Shown: positions 22,707 through 45,606 of the stretch, one piece after another
How positions within the stretch are numbered: position 1 is the first letter of the stretch
How the letters are laid out: the number at the start of each line of letters is the position of its first letter
Assembly: GCF_000208745.1 (NCBI RefSeq)
Contig: NC_030855.1
Coordinates: 24,867,549 to 24,931,548 of the forward strand
Direction: 5' to 3'
Source of the DNA: Theobroma cacao
Lineage: Eukaryota; Streptophyta; Magnoliopsida; Malvales; Malvaceae
Length of the DNA stretch: 64,000 nt
Notes under the pieces: generated by a model
Database searches by the model: none
What the model saw: only the letters and a program-made list of their open reading frames with translations
What the model was told of the DNA's origin: nothing
Program-made: the position numbers and the translations under genes

Positions 22707-23290
22707 NAATCATAGTTTTATGAATTAATTTAATTAATTATATGAGTTTGTCCTTAATTACATAAAATTACAAAAAATAACAAGGACTCAAAACTATTCT
22801 TACCTCACAACTTCTTTTAAGGTTTGTATATTACAAGTTTATATAAATAAAGGTATATATATTATAATTAATAATTTCACAAGTTATAATTTTTGTAATG
22901 TTAATATAAAATAGAAAGTAAATATATTTATATTTAAAGTATATATATACTAAAAGTATTAGTATATATGATATAGTAATTATATTTTTTAAAAATGAAC
23001 CTAATATATATAATGTATATTTTAAAAAACATTCCAAGTTAATTAATAATCATAGTTTAATGAATTAATTTAATTAATTATATTAGTTTATCTTTAATTA
23101 CATGAAATTAAAAAAATAGTTAGATTCCAAAACTATTCTAATATCAAAGACTCTCTTTTAAGTATATATATTATAAGTTTAAATTTTTGTAATGCTAAGT
23201 TGTTAACACAAAATAAAAAGTAAATATATTTATATTTAAAGTATATATATAATAATAATTATATTCCTTTATAATATGATATGATATTCA
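22240..23290. repeat. AT-rich tandem repeat, about 300 bp period
   Basis: The phrase 'aaagtaaatatatttatattt' (degenerate) recurs near 22293, 22641, 22915 and 23216, giving spacings of about 348, 273 and 302 bp. A second anchor, 'aatcatagttt...aattaatttaa' followed by 'aaaactattct', recurs near 22430, 22710 and 23050. These are three to four diverged copies of one unit. Confidence 0.75.
22669..22706. repeat. (TA)19 microsatellite ending at an undetermined base
   Basis: Nineteen TA units run directly into the only 'n' of the window at 22707. The true length of the microsatellite is probably unresolved in this assembly. Confidence 0.95.
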
Positions 23291-23719
23291 TATTGTTTAA
23301 ACATAATTAATAATCTAATAATTTTTTAATTTACATATATTAATATCGATCACATTAATAATTTGAGTAACCATACTTTTTAATATATTTGTCAACTTTT
23401 AATAAATATATTAATATTGATTATTTTTAATTTAATCATTTAAATAACAATAAAATATATATAAATAAATATTAAAATTGAATTTGAGATGAGTACTCAC
23501 GTAATCTGAATATAACATCATTGAATTTAAATAGCGAGTACTCAAAAGGAAATATTCGAATCTGACTCAAACCCGATAGGTGTAGAGAAATCATTATCTA
23601 AATTTGTTACCAAATCTGATTATAGGGTATTTTAACCCCGATATAACTAGATCGATAATAAAATACCCAATACCATCCCTAGAGGCTATACGTCTACGAC
23701 AATGGTCTGGTTATTAAAC

Positions 23720-23732
23720 GTTGACTTTGACA
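23720..23732 (+). promoter_or_regulatory. Paired W-boxes upstream of the + strand CRK
   Basis: GTTGACTTTGACA contains two overlapping-spaced TTGAC cores (23721-23725 and 23727-23731), about 240 bp before the ATG at 23970. W-boxes are WRKY-factor sites, and tandem W-boxes are typical of defence-induced promoters. Function here is inferred. Confidence 0.5.
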
Positions 23733-23969
23733 AGTCAGACAAAGCCAAGTCCCTTGGTCTCAAATTTTCCATGTAGAAACCCACAGGAAGTTCTCTTGTG
23801 TTCTCTGCCTTTTGTTTTGATCACATGATTCAACCATGCAAGATTTTGACATCTGTTGTTCAGTCCTTTGTCCAACTGAAATGAAGAAAACAGATGGGGT
23901 AAGATAAGCCTGTAGGAGTCCTCCGGGAAAAAAAGAAAAAGGCTGAGTACTTCGGCATAGTATCGCAAG

Positions 23970-26900
23970 ATGTGGGTTAAAGCGCCGGTTTGTCTTCTGT
24001 CGCATCTGCTTATAGGCATGAGTCTTGCCACTGCCCTAAGATGCTATGACACAGGTAATTTTACAACTAACAGTACATACGGTATAAACCGCGATCTCAT
24101 CCTCGCTTCTCTCCCAGCTAATGTCTCAGCAAACGGTGGTTTCTTCACTGCTACAATTGGCAAAGAACCCAACAAAGTTTATGCTCTTGGTCTTTGCAGA
24201 GGAGACTCTACTTCAGAAAATTGTTTTAGCTCACTCAATTCCACAACTCAAGATCTCATAGCTAAGTGTCCCAACCAGAAAGAAGCCATTTCATGGGGAG
24301 GGGATCCACCGTCTATGGTGCGCTATGCAAATCGCTCGTTCTTCGGTATCTTGGAGCTAGATCCTTCTGAGGCAGGCACTAACGTGAACGACATCAAGTC
24401 GAACTTAACACAGTTTAATACGGTTTGGGAGAGTTTGATGGATAGCGTGGTGAGAAATGCTTCCATGGGTTCTTTTAGGCTTAAGTATTCAACTGGTGAA
24501 GCAGATAACACAGTCTTTCAAAAGATTCACGCACTAATGCAGTGCACTCCAGATTTATCCCAGAGTGATTGTGACTCCTGCTTAAGGGAATCCGTGAGTG
24601 CCTACCAAAGAATGTTTTATGGAAAGCAGGGAGGTTATGTTCAGAGACCTAACTGTTGGTTCAGGTGGGATTTGTATCCCTTCTATGTATCAAATGCTAC
24701 TACTACTGCTCCATCCTTATCTCCACCACCGCCTCCGACGAACACTACAATCACAAAAGGTAACATGCCTGGTTCGTGACACATGCAAATTTTAGGGGAG
24801 AAATTAATATAGAAAAATATATTACTCCATCAAATTTCTTGCTTGTGCAGAGGATGGAGGCATTTCATCTCAAACTGTAGTGATCATTGTTGTTCCAATC
24901 ATGGTTTTGGTGGCAGTTGTCCTCATTGCAAGCGCCATTCTCCTTAAGAGGAGGAAACCAAAGCAGGAGAATGAAAGTAAGCTACTGTTTGATTTTTGTT
25001 TGCTACTAGTTGAGAAAAGCAGTTTGCGATGCTTAAAGCTTATTATTTTTGGTTTTATTTTTTTTGAAAGGTATTATTTTTGGTTTTATACTTTCTTTTG
25101 AAATTAAACGAGTAATTTAATCCAAAGAAGAAGAAGAAAAATGCTTTTTCTCTCCTTTTTATGTGTTTACTCGCTCAACTTCTAAAAGCTGCAGATGAAA
25201 AGAGTGCTGCAGATGAAAAGCGTTGTGAGGAATCTTTCCAATTTGACTTCAATGCAATCAGAGTTGCAACAGATGACTTCTCCCCTGCAAAAAAAATTGG
25301 AAAAGGTGGATTTGGTTTTGTTTACAAGGTAATTCGACATTTGGTGCACGATAATTTTCAATTATCCAAAACAGGAAAAAAGAGAGATTGAAGACATGAA
25401 TGAGTACAGCCTTCAGTTTGGTGACTTCACCTGCTTCCTCTGTTTACCACTCTGCCTACAGCGTCCGTCACAAAACAAGCACCCTTGCATGCTTAAACTC
25501 ATGACCTAACCAGCCATCTTTGGAAGGGATGGAGGACTTTTTGTCCTATCTTTTCCAAGTGCCACCGCAAAGTTTCCATGCTATAGAAAATCTCAAATTG
25601 TCAAATTTCTTGTTCAAATATGTTAAACCCTGCGTTTCTATCCATGCAAAATAGGAAAAAAAATAAAGAAAAATTAGTGCATGTTAGTAATTCCTCGACA
25701 AAGATATGAAATGCTTGTTTCGATCATTTCCCTTTGTTACATATTTTTCAGGGCAAGCTTCCCGATGGACAAGTTGTAGCTGTGAAGAGGCTATCTGGAA
25801 ATTCGGGACAAGGTGAACAAGAATTTAAGAATGAAGTCTTGTTAATGGTAAAGCTTCAACACAAGAATTTGGTTAGGCTTCTAGGTTTTAGCTTGGAAAA
25901 GAAAGAAAGGATTATCATCTATGAGTTTGTGCCTAACTCAAGCCTTGACAACTTCATATTCGGTATGGTTGCAATCACTTTTGAGTTTACGGAATGAATT
26001 TCTGCATTTTTCTCATATTGTTTTGTGAATTTCCATAGATCCAATCAAGCGTTTACTACTAAACTGGGAGAAGAGATACAAAATCATCAAGGGAATAGCT
26101 CGGGGAATTCTTTATCTTCATCAAGATTCTCAATATCGAATCATCCATCGTGATTTAAAAGCTGCCAACATTTTGTTGGATGCAGAGATGAATCCTAAAA
26201 TTTCAGACTTCGGAATGGCAAAATTGTTTGTGGTGGATCAAACTCAAGCTGATACAAGAAGAATCGTCGGGACATAGTAAGTATAAGAAACCACTAATAT
26301 TTTGTTGTTACAACTGTTAAGTTGTGAGCATAAATCACAAGAATCCTATAACAATTAGCACATATACAACAAGAACTTAATTTTAACAAGAACTGAGATT
26401 TCGTTTGTTTATTTATTTGTTTTACTTAGTGGATATATGGCTCCGGAGTATGCAAGGAAAGGGCATTTCTCAGTCAAGTCTGACGTTTATAGTTTTGGGG
26501 TCTTGGTTTTGGAAATCGTTAGTGGTAAAAGTATCAACGGTTTCCGCGACGAGGAAACAGGAGTCAGTCTTATAATCCATGTAAGTAAAACTGGAATTCT
26601 ACCTGCATTGCCTTCACTTGTTTTTGGTGCACTTGGACCTTCGTGCTACGTTCACATTGTCAAATCTTTGCAGGCATGGAAAAATTGGAACGAAGGGACC
26701 CCTTGGAAACTGATAGATGACATCCTGTTGGATGATTCCAGGAGTGAAATGTTGAGATGTATCCATCTTGGATTGCTATGTGTTCAAGAAAATATTGCTC
26801 ATAGACCAACCATGGACTCAGTTGTTCTCATGCTTAGCAGCTCCTCCATCTCTCTTCGGGCGCCCTCGAGACCTGCATTTTTACTGCAATCTTCCAAGGT

Positions 26901-27003
26901 GCCGGAAGGGAGGCCTGAATCATCCAGATCCAGTCAATCTAAAAGTGCAGAGGTCCAAGTCACAGTAAATGAGGCTTCATTTTCTGAGCTAGATCCTCGA
27001 TAA
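23970..27003 (+). CDS. CRK with depleted ectodomain cysteines
   Basis: Exons 23970-24759, 24851-24976, 25189-25328, 25752-25962, 26039-26276, 26430-26580, 26674-27003; 1986 nt, 661 aa. Signal peptide, two DUF26 domains, membrane helix (about 272-295) and a kinase with GKGGFG, Lys364, HRD Asp461, DFG Asp479, MAPEY. The first DUF26 motif reads [13 protein letters not shown], so the third cysteine is Ser. The later Cys before MVRYANR is also Ser, and the Cys-Cys pair before KQGGYV in the second DUF26 is Phe-Tyr. The second motif [13 protein letters not shown] is intact. Kinase residues look normal, so this may be a receptor with altered disulfides rather than a dead gene. Exon 3 has alternative in-frame acceptors at 25195 and 25213. 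It pairs with the gene at 30484. Confidence 0.92.
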
Positions 27004-27744
27004 TGTTTAAAGAAAATTGCTGCATTGCTTCGGTGTCTTAGTCCTGAAGAAGAACCTGTACCTCTTCTTCAGGACCCAAAGAAAGTGATTCAAACTATTT
27101 AATTGTTCATGAAGAGGAAAAGAATAACAAAAACTTTTCTATGTAATTGTACTATCTTGTAATTATTCAAAAATTGGGAAATGATTAGAACTTTGTTTAC
27201 TACTTACGTGGTAGTTTGTTATTAATAAATTTTTTTATTTGTTGTCACATATTAAAATTAAAATCAATAATCAATAACCTACTATTTAATAAATTTCTTG
27301 GGTACGTTCAATGCTTGAAATTCGGCAAGTGGAGTGTATGACGTTTGGCTATTTATTGATGTGAGGCTTGGCTAATTAATTGGATGTGAGAAAGGAGTTT
27401 GGGTTGGTGGGTTATCTTTTTAGATTGTGGGCTTTTTCATTGGGCCATCATGTAGAAGAAATGTTCAAGTTACTGAATTTTTAGTGTATGAGGTGTGGTT
27501 GTCAAGCTAAATAGTTTTAAGGATTTTTCGGCTTGAATAATTATAATTTAATTTAAATGAATTATTATATAAAGAAAGGTGATGTTATAGACATTCTAAT
27601 CTATAAGGAGGAAAAAAACAAAGAAAATTTTAAATTAATAACAATACCATGATTTGTTACTAAATTCTTCTACTTTACAAGATATTCTATCTTTTCAATT
27701 CACTAAATTTCCTTTTCAATGTCAATATTGAACAAATAACTCTT

Positions 27745-28545
27745 TTGAAAATTATTTTTTCAACCCTGAGATGACTTGAAAACATCTCAAAACCCTATTT
27801 ATATCTAACAAGCTTCCTAACATGGCTTCGCACGGTATCGCAATATATTGTAGGTGTGACACCACAAGACCCTTGTTCCCTATTGCAATGGCTTTGCCCG
27901 ATTCTATTTCGATTGTCTTGTACATTAGAACCCTAAATACCTCCGTGACAAAGTTAAATAAGACTGGGGACAAAAATTACCATGCCTCAAGCCTCTCTTA
28001 AATTTGAATTGCCTTGTAGGTGCACCATTCATTAATATTGAAGCAAACGTTAATGAAATACGAGCCTTCATGCACTCCTGCCAACGGACACCGAATCCCA
28101 TCTTCCCATAACTATATCCAAAGAATTCAAATTAACATTATCATAATTAAGCCTTTTCAACACCTCCACTCTTATGTATTTTTCTCACAAGATCAGTCAC
28201 CTTGTTTGCAATCAAAGCATAATCTATGATCTGTCTTCCTCTTATAAATGCAAATTGATTACACCCCACTAATTCCCCTGCCACTCGCCTCAATCAGTTG
28301 GCCAAGACCGTAACAATAATCGTGCATACGCCGCCCACAAGGCTAATCGAGCAATTATCCTTGGTATTGGAGGGGATATCACATTTTGGGATTAATGTGA
28401 TGAAGGATGTGTTGATGCAGTCGTCAGTATTACATGAGGAGTTGAAATCCTGCACATACCTTGTGATGTCGCCTTTGATCATTTCCACTAACTTCTGAAG
28501 AAGTTTACATTAAACCCATTAGGCCTAGGTGTCATGTTCTGATTT
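27745..28545 (-). mobile_element. Degenerate LINE reverse-transcriptase fragment
   Basis: Reading the - strand from 28545 gives, across several frames, pieces in the order of a plant L1-type LINE reverse transcriptase. They are PNGFNVNFFRS (cf. GPDGF), INTSFITLIPK followed by ISLVGGVC (cf. PISLVGxxYK), NQFAFIRGRQI with DYALIANKV, then from about 27973 MSPVLFNFVTEVF, GLVVSHLQY and RCFQVISGLK. Frameshifts are many and the YADD catalytic box is not preserved (it reads as HLQYIA). Inactive relic. Confidence 0.82.
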
Positions 28546-30117
28546 CCTCAAGTTTAACGAGGATGGTTCTGTTAAAGGTAAGTCAAATCCTTTTTAAAAC
28601 TCTAAAGATAATTTTTTTTTTTATTTTCTCTGGACCGGTTAGAGTGCTTGATTCTAAATTTTACTGATCTGTATGCAGTTAAAATGGCTCTTTAGATTTT
28701 TTGTGATTCATTTTGGTTTGAGAAAAAAAATTTAATTATCAAATTTTATTCCATTGTTGTTATCCGATGTGTGCTTAATCCATGCAAAAGACCTTGTAAG
28801 CTTTGCTTAATTTCTCAACTGTCTGTTTCAGTCATTGCCCCTTTGCGTACACTCTTCCTTAAAAAACAAATCATGATTAAATAAAAATAACCATAACGCC
28901 TTAATTTCCAGCCTAAGTTTTAGCAATCTTGTCTTGGCTTTCTTAACAATTGATGGCTATTAAATATTAATTTTTGGAAAAAAGGTCATTGGCAAGTAGT
29001 AGCCACTCAAGTATTTTATAAGTAATACTTCTTATATAGTCAAAGAATTATCCACGTTTATATAAAGAAAAAGAATTATCCACGTGAAATATGTTACTCT
29101 TAGGCAAAGAAAGTTGATTTCAATATTGGGTTGGTAGCGGTTGGGAACTAAGAAATATACACTTAGTAATAATAATGAAGAGAATCTTTTATATTCTTAG
29201 TAAAGATACATATAAAATAGGAAATGGTAGTTTCATCACAAAAAGCAAAAAGAAAAAGTGGAGAGTTAGATTGAATTAATAATATGGCATTAAATTTATG
29301 TTTTCTAGTACATGTGGTATTAATTACTTAAATATGTTAAAAGTCTATCAAATAGGAAAAGAAGATACTATGATAAATTATACATTTTAGGGCTTTGAGG
29401 ATTTCATTATACCTTTTTAAAATTACGGTTAAATTTCTATCTAATCTCTTGTGAAAATTCAAGAAAAAAATAAAAATTTATAGGCGGACTTAGCAGAGAG
29501 AATATTTGGAAAATTGGCAATCTTGCACTCGTGATCAGCCTACTTGTCAGTATAGTATGTCAAGTCGAAGACAATCTATTTTTTTATATATATTAATTAA
29601 ATATAATATGCATGGAAACAAACCCATTATTGCTTTTCTTTGATTTATTCAACCATGGCAGCCAATGATAATGTTTCTTACTTCTAAAAGGAATCTATTG
29701 CGATGGCTTTCAACTTGCTTTTAAGCAGCACTAATATGTCTCAGCTTTCTCTTCATTGTTATATTATTATTTATATATCCCAAACCTGCCAAGGTAATTG
29801 TTTAGTACCTTGATAATATCCTATTCATTTTGTTTATTTTAGAAATTAAATAGGAATAGTAGGGTGAGAGCAGAAACCAAGCAAAGAAAGTGAAGTGCAA
29901 AAGGGGTATACTTTTTCTTTTGTTAAAGCAAAAAGAATAGTAAAAGAATGCGTAGCGACGACAAGGAGGATTAGTTTGACCAGAGAGGAGAATCCTACGT
30001 TCGAATTGGAAACGTTTTCCCACGAATATATAACAAGTTGTTTCCTCATATTCTCTTTCCTTTTCGGGGCAAAGCTCCCATGAGGGTGAGGCCATGACAA
30101 GCTTAGTGAGATGACTT

Positions 30118-30129
30118 TTGACGAGTCAA
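30118..30129 (+). promoter_or_regulatory. Inverted W-box pair upstream of the second + strand CRK
   Basis: TTGACGAGTCAA is a perfect palindrome-like pair of W-boxes (TTGACG forward, TTGACT on the - strand) about 355 bp before the ATG at 30484. A WRKY-binding function is inferred from the motif only. Confidence 0.45.
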
Positions 30130-30483
30130 GACAGTGACCCAAAAGCAAAAGGCTGCTAGGATAAACACATTGAAACGTGTAGCAACGCTCTTAGCTCTTC
30201 TTCATTTTGAATAGGCATTGTCAACCGGACTAAGGGTTAAGCATTGGTTTTCACATGGTAGGGTTTGAGATTTGATTATCCTAGTGACATTTGATCAGCC
30301 AATTATGGAGTCATGTTGGGAGTTTTCAAAGAAAGTCTAATAAAGGAGAACGCTGTCTTTTCATTGTAGTAGAGAGATAGCAGAAAACTCTCATGATCTA
30401 CTCCCACAGTTTTGTTCTATCGGCTTCCCAATCTGTCCAGCCTTGTGATGCTTGATCGAAACAATCAAGCGTAGACTCGCGCA

Positions 30484-33096
<2,613 letters not shown>

Positions 33097-33375
33097 AACA
33101 TAAGCATGGAGGATATATCTGAATTAGGTCTATCCCCACCAATATCTCTTTCACTTTCAATCAAGGATTTCTTTTCTGTACATAAAAAAATTGTTGATGA
33201 ACTTCGATCGTTACAGAGATTTCAATCTCAAATCTTGGTTTCTGCAAAATCAAGCCTTTTCCACTATTGATTGAGAAAAGAGATACTAACAAAGCAGACT
33301 TTTCCGTATAACATTCCGACTCCAATAAGCTTAACTTCATAATTCACATGCATAGAAAAAAAAGGAAGGTAAAAG
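33097..33375. other. Short convergent intergenic spacer
   Basis: 279 bp between the stop codons of two CRKs that face each other. It must hold both 3' UTRs and polyadenylation signals. No other feature seen. Confidence 0.7.
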
Positions 33376-36212
<2,837 letters not shown>

Positions 36213-37858
36213 GGTGATAATCAGCTTTTCCTCTGATTTTGGTATCATCAGGAAAGGGTTTTTAAAAACAAGCAATTCTCTTGTGTGATTCTAGTTCTTT
36301 TTCTCCCTTGCGAGGTTTCCACATGACGCTCAGGCGATGATCAGGGAGAGTAAGGAAGCCACCAGGGTTGTTGGGATATGTAGAGAAACCTAACTTCCCT
36401 TCAACAGAAAAAATTTTGGTTCAGAAGATGTAGCGACCATCAATTTCGAAGTAAACAAGGGGCCAGTTGACGCCATTCATTGCAGAAGTCTTTGAGCTTT
36501 ATTATTTTTTTTCTTTTCTTTTGTTTTTCATTTTCAAACAATACAAGCGGTGACAAGTCCGCCAACCAGTACTGAAGTCTGGGTGGATAATTAAAGCGAG
36601 AGGAGCAAAATAAGTCGAGTTGATTTCCGTATCTCTTCAAGGCGCGCAGGTACATAAGTTAGGGCTGTCAGCTCCTTAAAATTCCAATGCTTTATGCTCC
36701 TCCAGGTTCAAAGTTAACTAGATGCGTTTGCGATTGTAATCTTGTTTATAGTCTTATCGATGTTTAACTGTCCCTTCCATTAGGTTCTTTGGTCTGTCTA
36801 ATTAGCTCTAAACTTGTCTTCGGATAAAGTTATTCTTCCCTCTTATCGATCAGGTGATGAACAGAGATTTCCACACAAAGTAACAAGCACGGAAGGCCCA
36901 GCGGGGTTAACACAAACAGTTGTGTGTACGATGAAGTTTACAGATAACTAATAGAAAGATATCCAAACTAATATTACAACATTCGCCGCCTTCTTTTATT
37001 AGTTCAAACACATTACAAATGCTGGAATGGACCTCCACTGACCCATAAGATGTGGCCAATATATTTCATAAGCCAAAGATTTTCTTGAGCTATATTCTTC
37101 CCTTCTACGCTTACCAATAGAAAGTGTTCTATACTTTATAGTCATATTTTCCATACTAAACACTAATTAATTATGGTAACTAGATGTTTCGTCTGGTCAA
37201 GAGGCAAGGATTGACAGAGATGGGAGTTTTATTAAAATGTTATTTCCGACGTACCCCGGGTCATAACAAGCCAGAGGATAAATTTTCTCAAGTAATGATT
37301 TTTTTATTGATTTGTTTGGCAATATTATTGATTCAACGTAAGCCTAACTTTTGACTCCAATGGTTCATTCACCTTAAGGATATCATGACCTATAAAAATG
37401 CAATTTGAATCCTACTTTTATAGATAAAAAAAAAAAAACTTAAAGATTTCAAATGACGAATGTTGAAAAATTTTATATTTTAATTTATATTTGACCGATT
37501 TATGATACTGCCAGCAATTTCTATCCATTGAAGATAAAGATTGCATAAATATTGAAATCATTCACAACTTTACTTTTTGACGAGATTGGGATTAAGAGAT
37601 GAAGGATTCTAGAATCATTAAAACAAAAACAAGACAAAAAAACGAATTTAATTTTTTTAATAGACATCTCTGGGTGGTAGTTGGTCAGCTCATCAGGCCC
37701 ACAAGCCCATCTCACTTTGGGCCTGACTTGGGCTATGACTTAGAAATGTTGCCAAGTGCTATCGTCTAAACAGAGCCTCTGTTGTGATCGTGTTTATGTA
37801 TTCTTATTTATATAACTCTTACATAGAGTTAATGGAAGAAATAGTTTGTTCCAACTTG
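36213..37858. other. Intergenic region
   Basis: Upstream sequence of the CRK at 33376-36212 on the left and 3' flank of the next CRK on the right. A module near 36462-36485 resembles one upstream of the CRK at 52568-55196. Nothing else recognised. Confidence 0.6.
36462..36485 (-). promoter_or_regulatory. W-box module shared with another CRK promoter
   Basis: The + strand reads ...gccagTTGACGccattcat, with a TTGACG core at 36467-36472, about 255 bp upstream of the start at 36212. Nearly the same string occurs at 55397-55414, about 205 bp upstream of the CRK starting at 55196. Similar spacing and sequence suggest a conserved regulatory module. Confidence 0.5.
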
Positions 37859-40775
<2,917 letters not shown>

Positions 40776-40896
40776 CAAGCCTGATCCAATCTCCTCTTCT
40801 TACTTCTAGCATTGGGAGGGGTGATTCAGCTATCTTGTTTGACATTCTATTTCCTTTTTCTCCTTTCACTGAAGTATTAAATTAAGGTTCGGATAT

Positions 40897-40936
40897 AATA
40901 TATATGGAGGTGTGTCAACAAGCAAAGTACAGTCAA
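40897..40936 (-). promoter_or_regulatory. TATA-like stretch and W-box of the CRK at 37859-40775
   Basis: On the - strand a TATATATTATAT stretch lies at about 40898-40910, and a W-box TTGACT (AGTCAA on +) lies at 40931-40936, 156 bp before the ATG. Placement suits a core promoter, but the transcription start is not known. Confidence 0.4.
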
Positions 40937-41810
40937 AGAGATTGGGATAGCCTTACGTTGTGGAAAATTTATGTTAGAAATCAAAGCAATTTGGAATTAT
41001 TAAAGGTTTGAGGTGTTGAACATGATGAGATGTAGCCATAAAATATAGCCAGCCACCAACTATCATGACCACATCATGTCTACCTAACATTACTTTACAT
41101 ATAAAAGAGATTAAAGCTAACTTGAATTTGAAAAATTATCTTTCATGTCAACGGCAAAATTATTAAACTTCATTAATGGTTTTAAATAATTGTTAGGAAT
41201 ATAATTTGTTAAATTAATATAATTATTAAATCTAAATACGTGTTAATTATGTGAATCTCTTAAATATTTTAAAATTGTTACCGTCAATATATAAAATATA
41301 ATAATAACTAATCAAATAAGTAAGGTGAAGAATGAGGTTTTATATTTTTATTTGAATATATGATATTTCTTCAATAATTACAATTCTATTTATTAGAAGA
41401 CAAAGGCCCAATGCCATGGAATCTCAGCCCGGGCCATCCCCAATGTTGGGTAGTCGGCTTTACTCATATAAATTTGGCAAAATTTTCTAAGATATAGTTG
41501 CTCCCCTATTTTTTTTAAAGGGAAACATTTAGGAAAACAGAGAGGAAATGGGCCACCAAATAGGATTGGCCAAACTGATAGATTGAGTCTGTTGAATCTC
41601 AAGAATTTCCGCTGTCAAGATCTTAACGAATCTGATAAAGAAGTTTGGATTCTCCAAGCTGTTGCCTGCCTGGCCCTGGCATTGATGCTATCGGTTTAGG
41701 TAATAAAGGTTGCTAATTGGTAATTAAAAGGGAATGAGGCAACAAGGGTGAAGCTGCAAGGTTTCCGCTGTGGTCTAATGGCTTTTCTCAGTCCCAATCA
41801 AAACCAATTT

Positions 41811-41905
41811 GGATGCAGCTAATGACATCATTTCTAGAGTAAGCAGCCCACAGGCTCAGAATAGGGTCCAGCAATTCCAATGCTGTCCCACACTTCCAAT
41901 GTTAC
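41811..41905 (-). pseudogene. CRK exon 7 relic
   Basis: The - strand reads, with gaps, TALELLDPILS, then SRNDVISCIQIG. This is the subdomain XI segment of a CRK last exon (cf. [23 protein letters not shown] at 47544-47876). The start and end of the exon are gone, a short insertion separates the two pieces, and no other exon is nearby. It records a lost CRK between the genes ending at 40775 and 42210. Confidence 0.8.
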
Positions 41906-42209
41906 ATGAAATAAATTTAAGTTGTTAATAGACATCTATGGATCCAGCAGCCCTAGAAGCCCAGGTCACTACAGGCCGCCATGATTCAAAAAATGTTGCA
42001 AATAGAGTAAACGTGCCTTTGTTGATTTCATGCTTGGCAGCCCGTCTGTTCTCCCTGTAAGACAACATAAACCTAGTATTCGGCTTAAGGTTGATGTTGC
42101 ATAATTGAACTGCAACTCAAAATGATTGTTGAAGGGTTTTTGTAACTGTACTCATGTTCCATTTAACTTACGAGCCAATAGTACATATTTTGTACAACCC
42201 TGGTTTCCT

Positions 42210-45606
<3,397 letters not shown>

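Larger units (their letters stand above)
20497..23969. other. Divergent intergenic region, very AT-rich
   Basis: Separates - strand and + strand CRKs, so it should hold two promoters at its ends. The middle (about 21230-23690) is extremely AT-rich, with tandem repeats and a microsatellite, and its open frames are low-complexity. No gene seen. A W-box TTGACC lies at 20550-20555, about 54 bp before the start codon at 20496. Confidence 0.7.
27004..30483. other. Intergenic region between the two + strand CRKs
   Basis: 27004-27740 is 3' flank, AT-rich. 27745-28545 is a LINE reverse-transcriptase relic on the - strand. 28546-30100 is AT-rich with no recognisable gene. 30101-30483 is presumed promoter of the next CRK, with W-boxes at 30118-30129. 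Confidence 0.65.
40776..42209. other. Intergenic region with an exon 7 relic
   Basis: 40776-41390 is upstream of the preceding CRK and then AT-rich. 41811-41905 is a CRK exon 7 remnant. 41906-42209 is 3' flank of the next CRK, with weak similarity to the 3' flank near 37650-37760. No intact gene. Confidence 0.6.

Noticed and set aside
22480..23037. Two - strand frames rich in Tyr and Ile
   Set aside because: Low-complexity translations of AT-rich tandem repeats and a TA microsatellite, one crossing an undetermined base.
29802..30148. Overlapping frames on both strands upstream of the + strand CRK at 30484
   Set aside because: No recognisable domain and mutually overlapping; best read as promoter-proximal non-coding sequence.
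36213..36275. N-terminal extension of the CRK at 33376-36212
   Set aside because: The upstream-most codon is TTG, and the in-frame ATG at 36248 adds polar residues before the signal peptide. The ATG at 36212 fits the family better, although the upstream ATG cannot be excluded.
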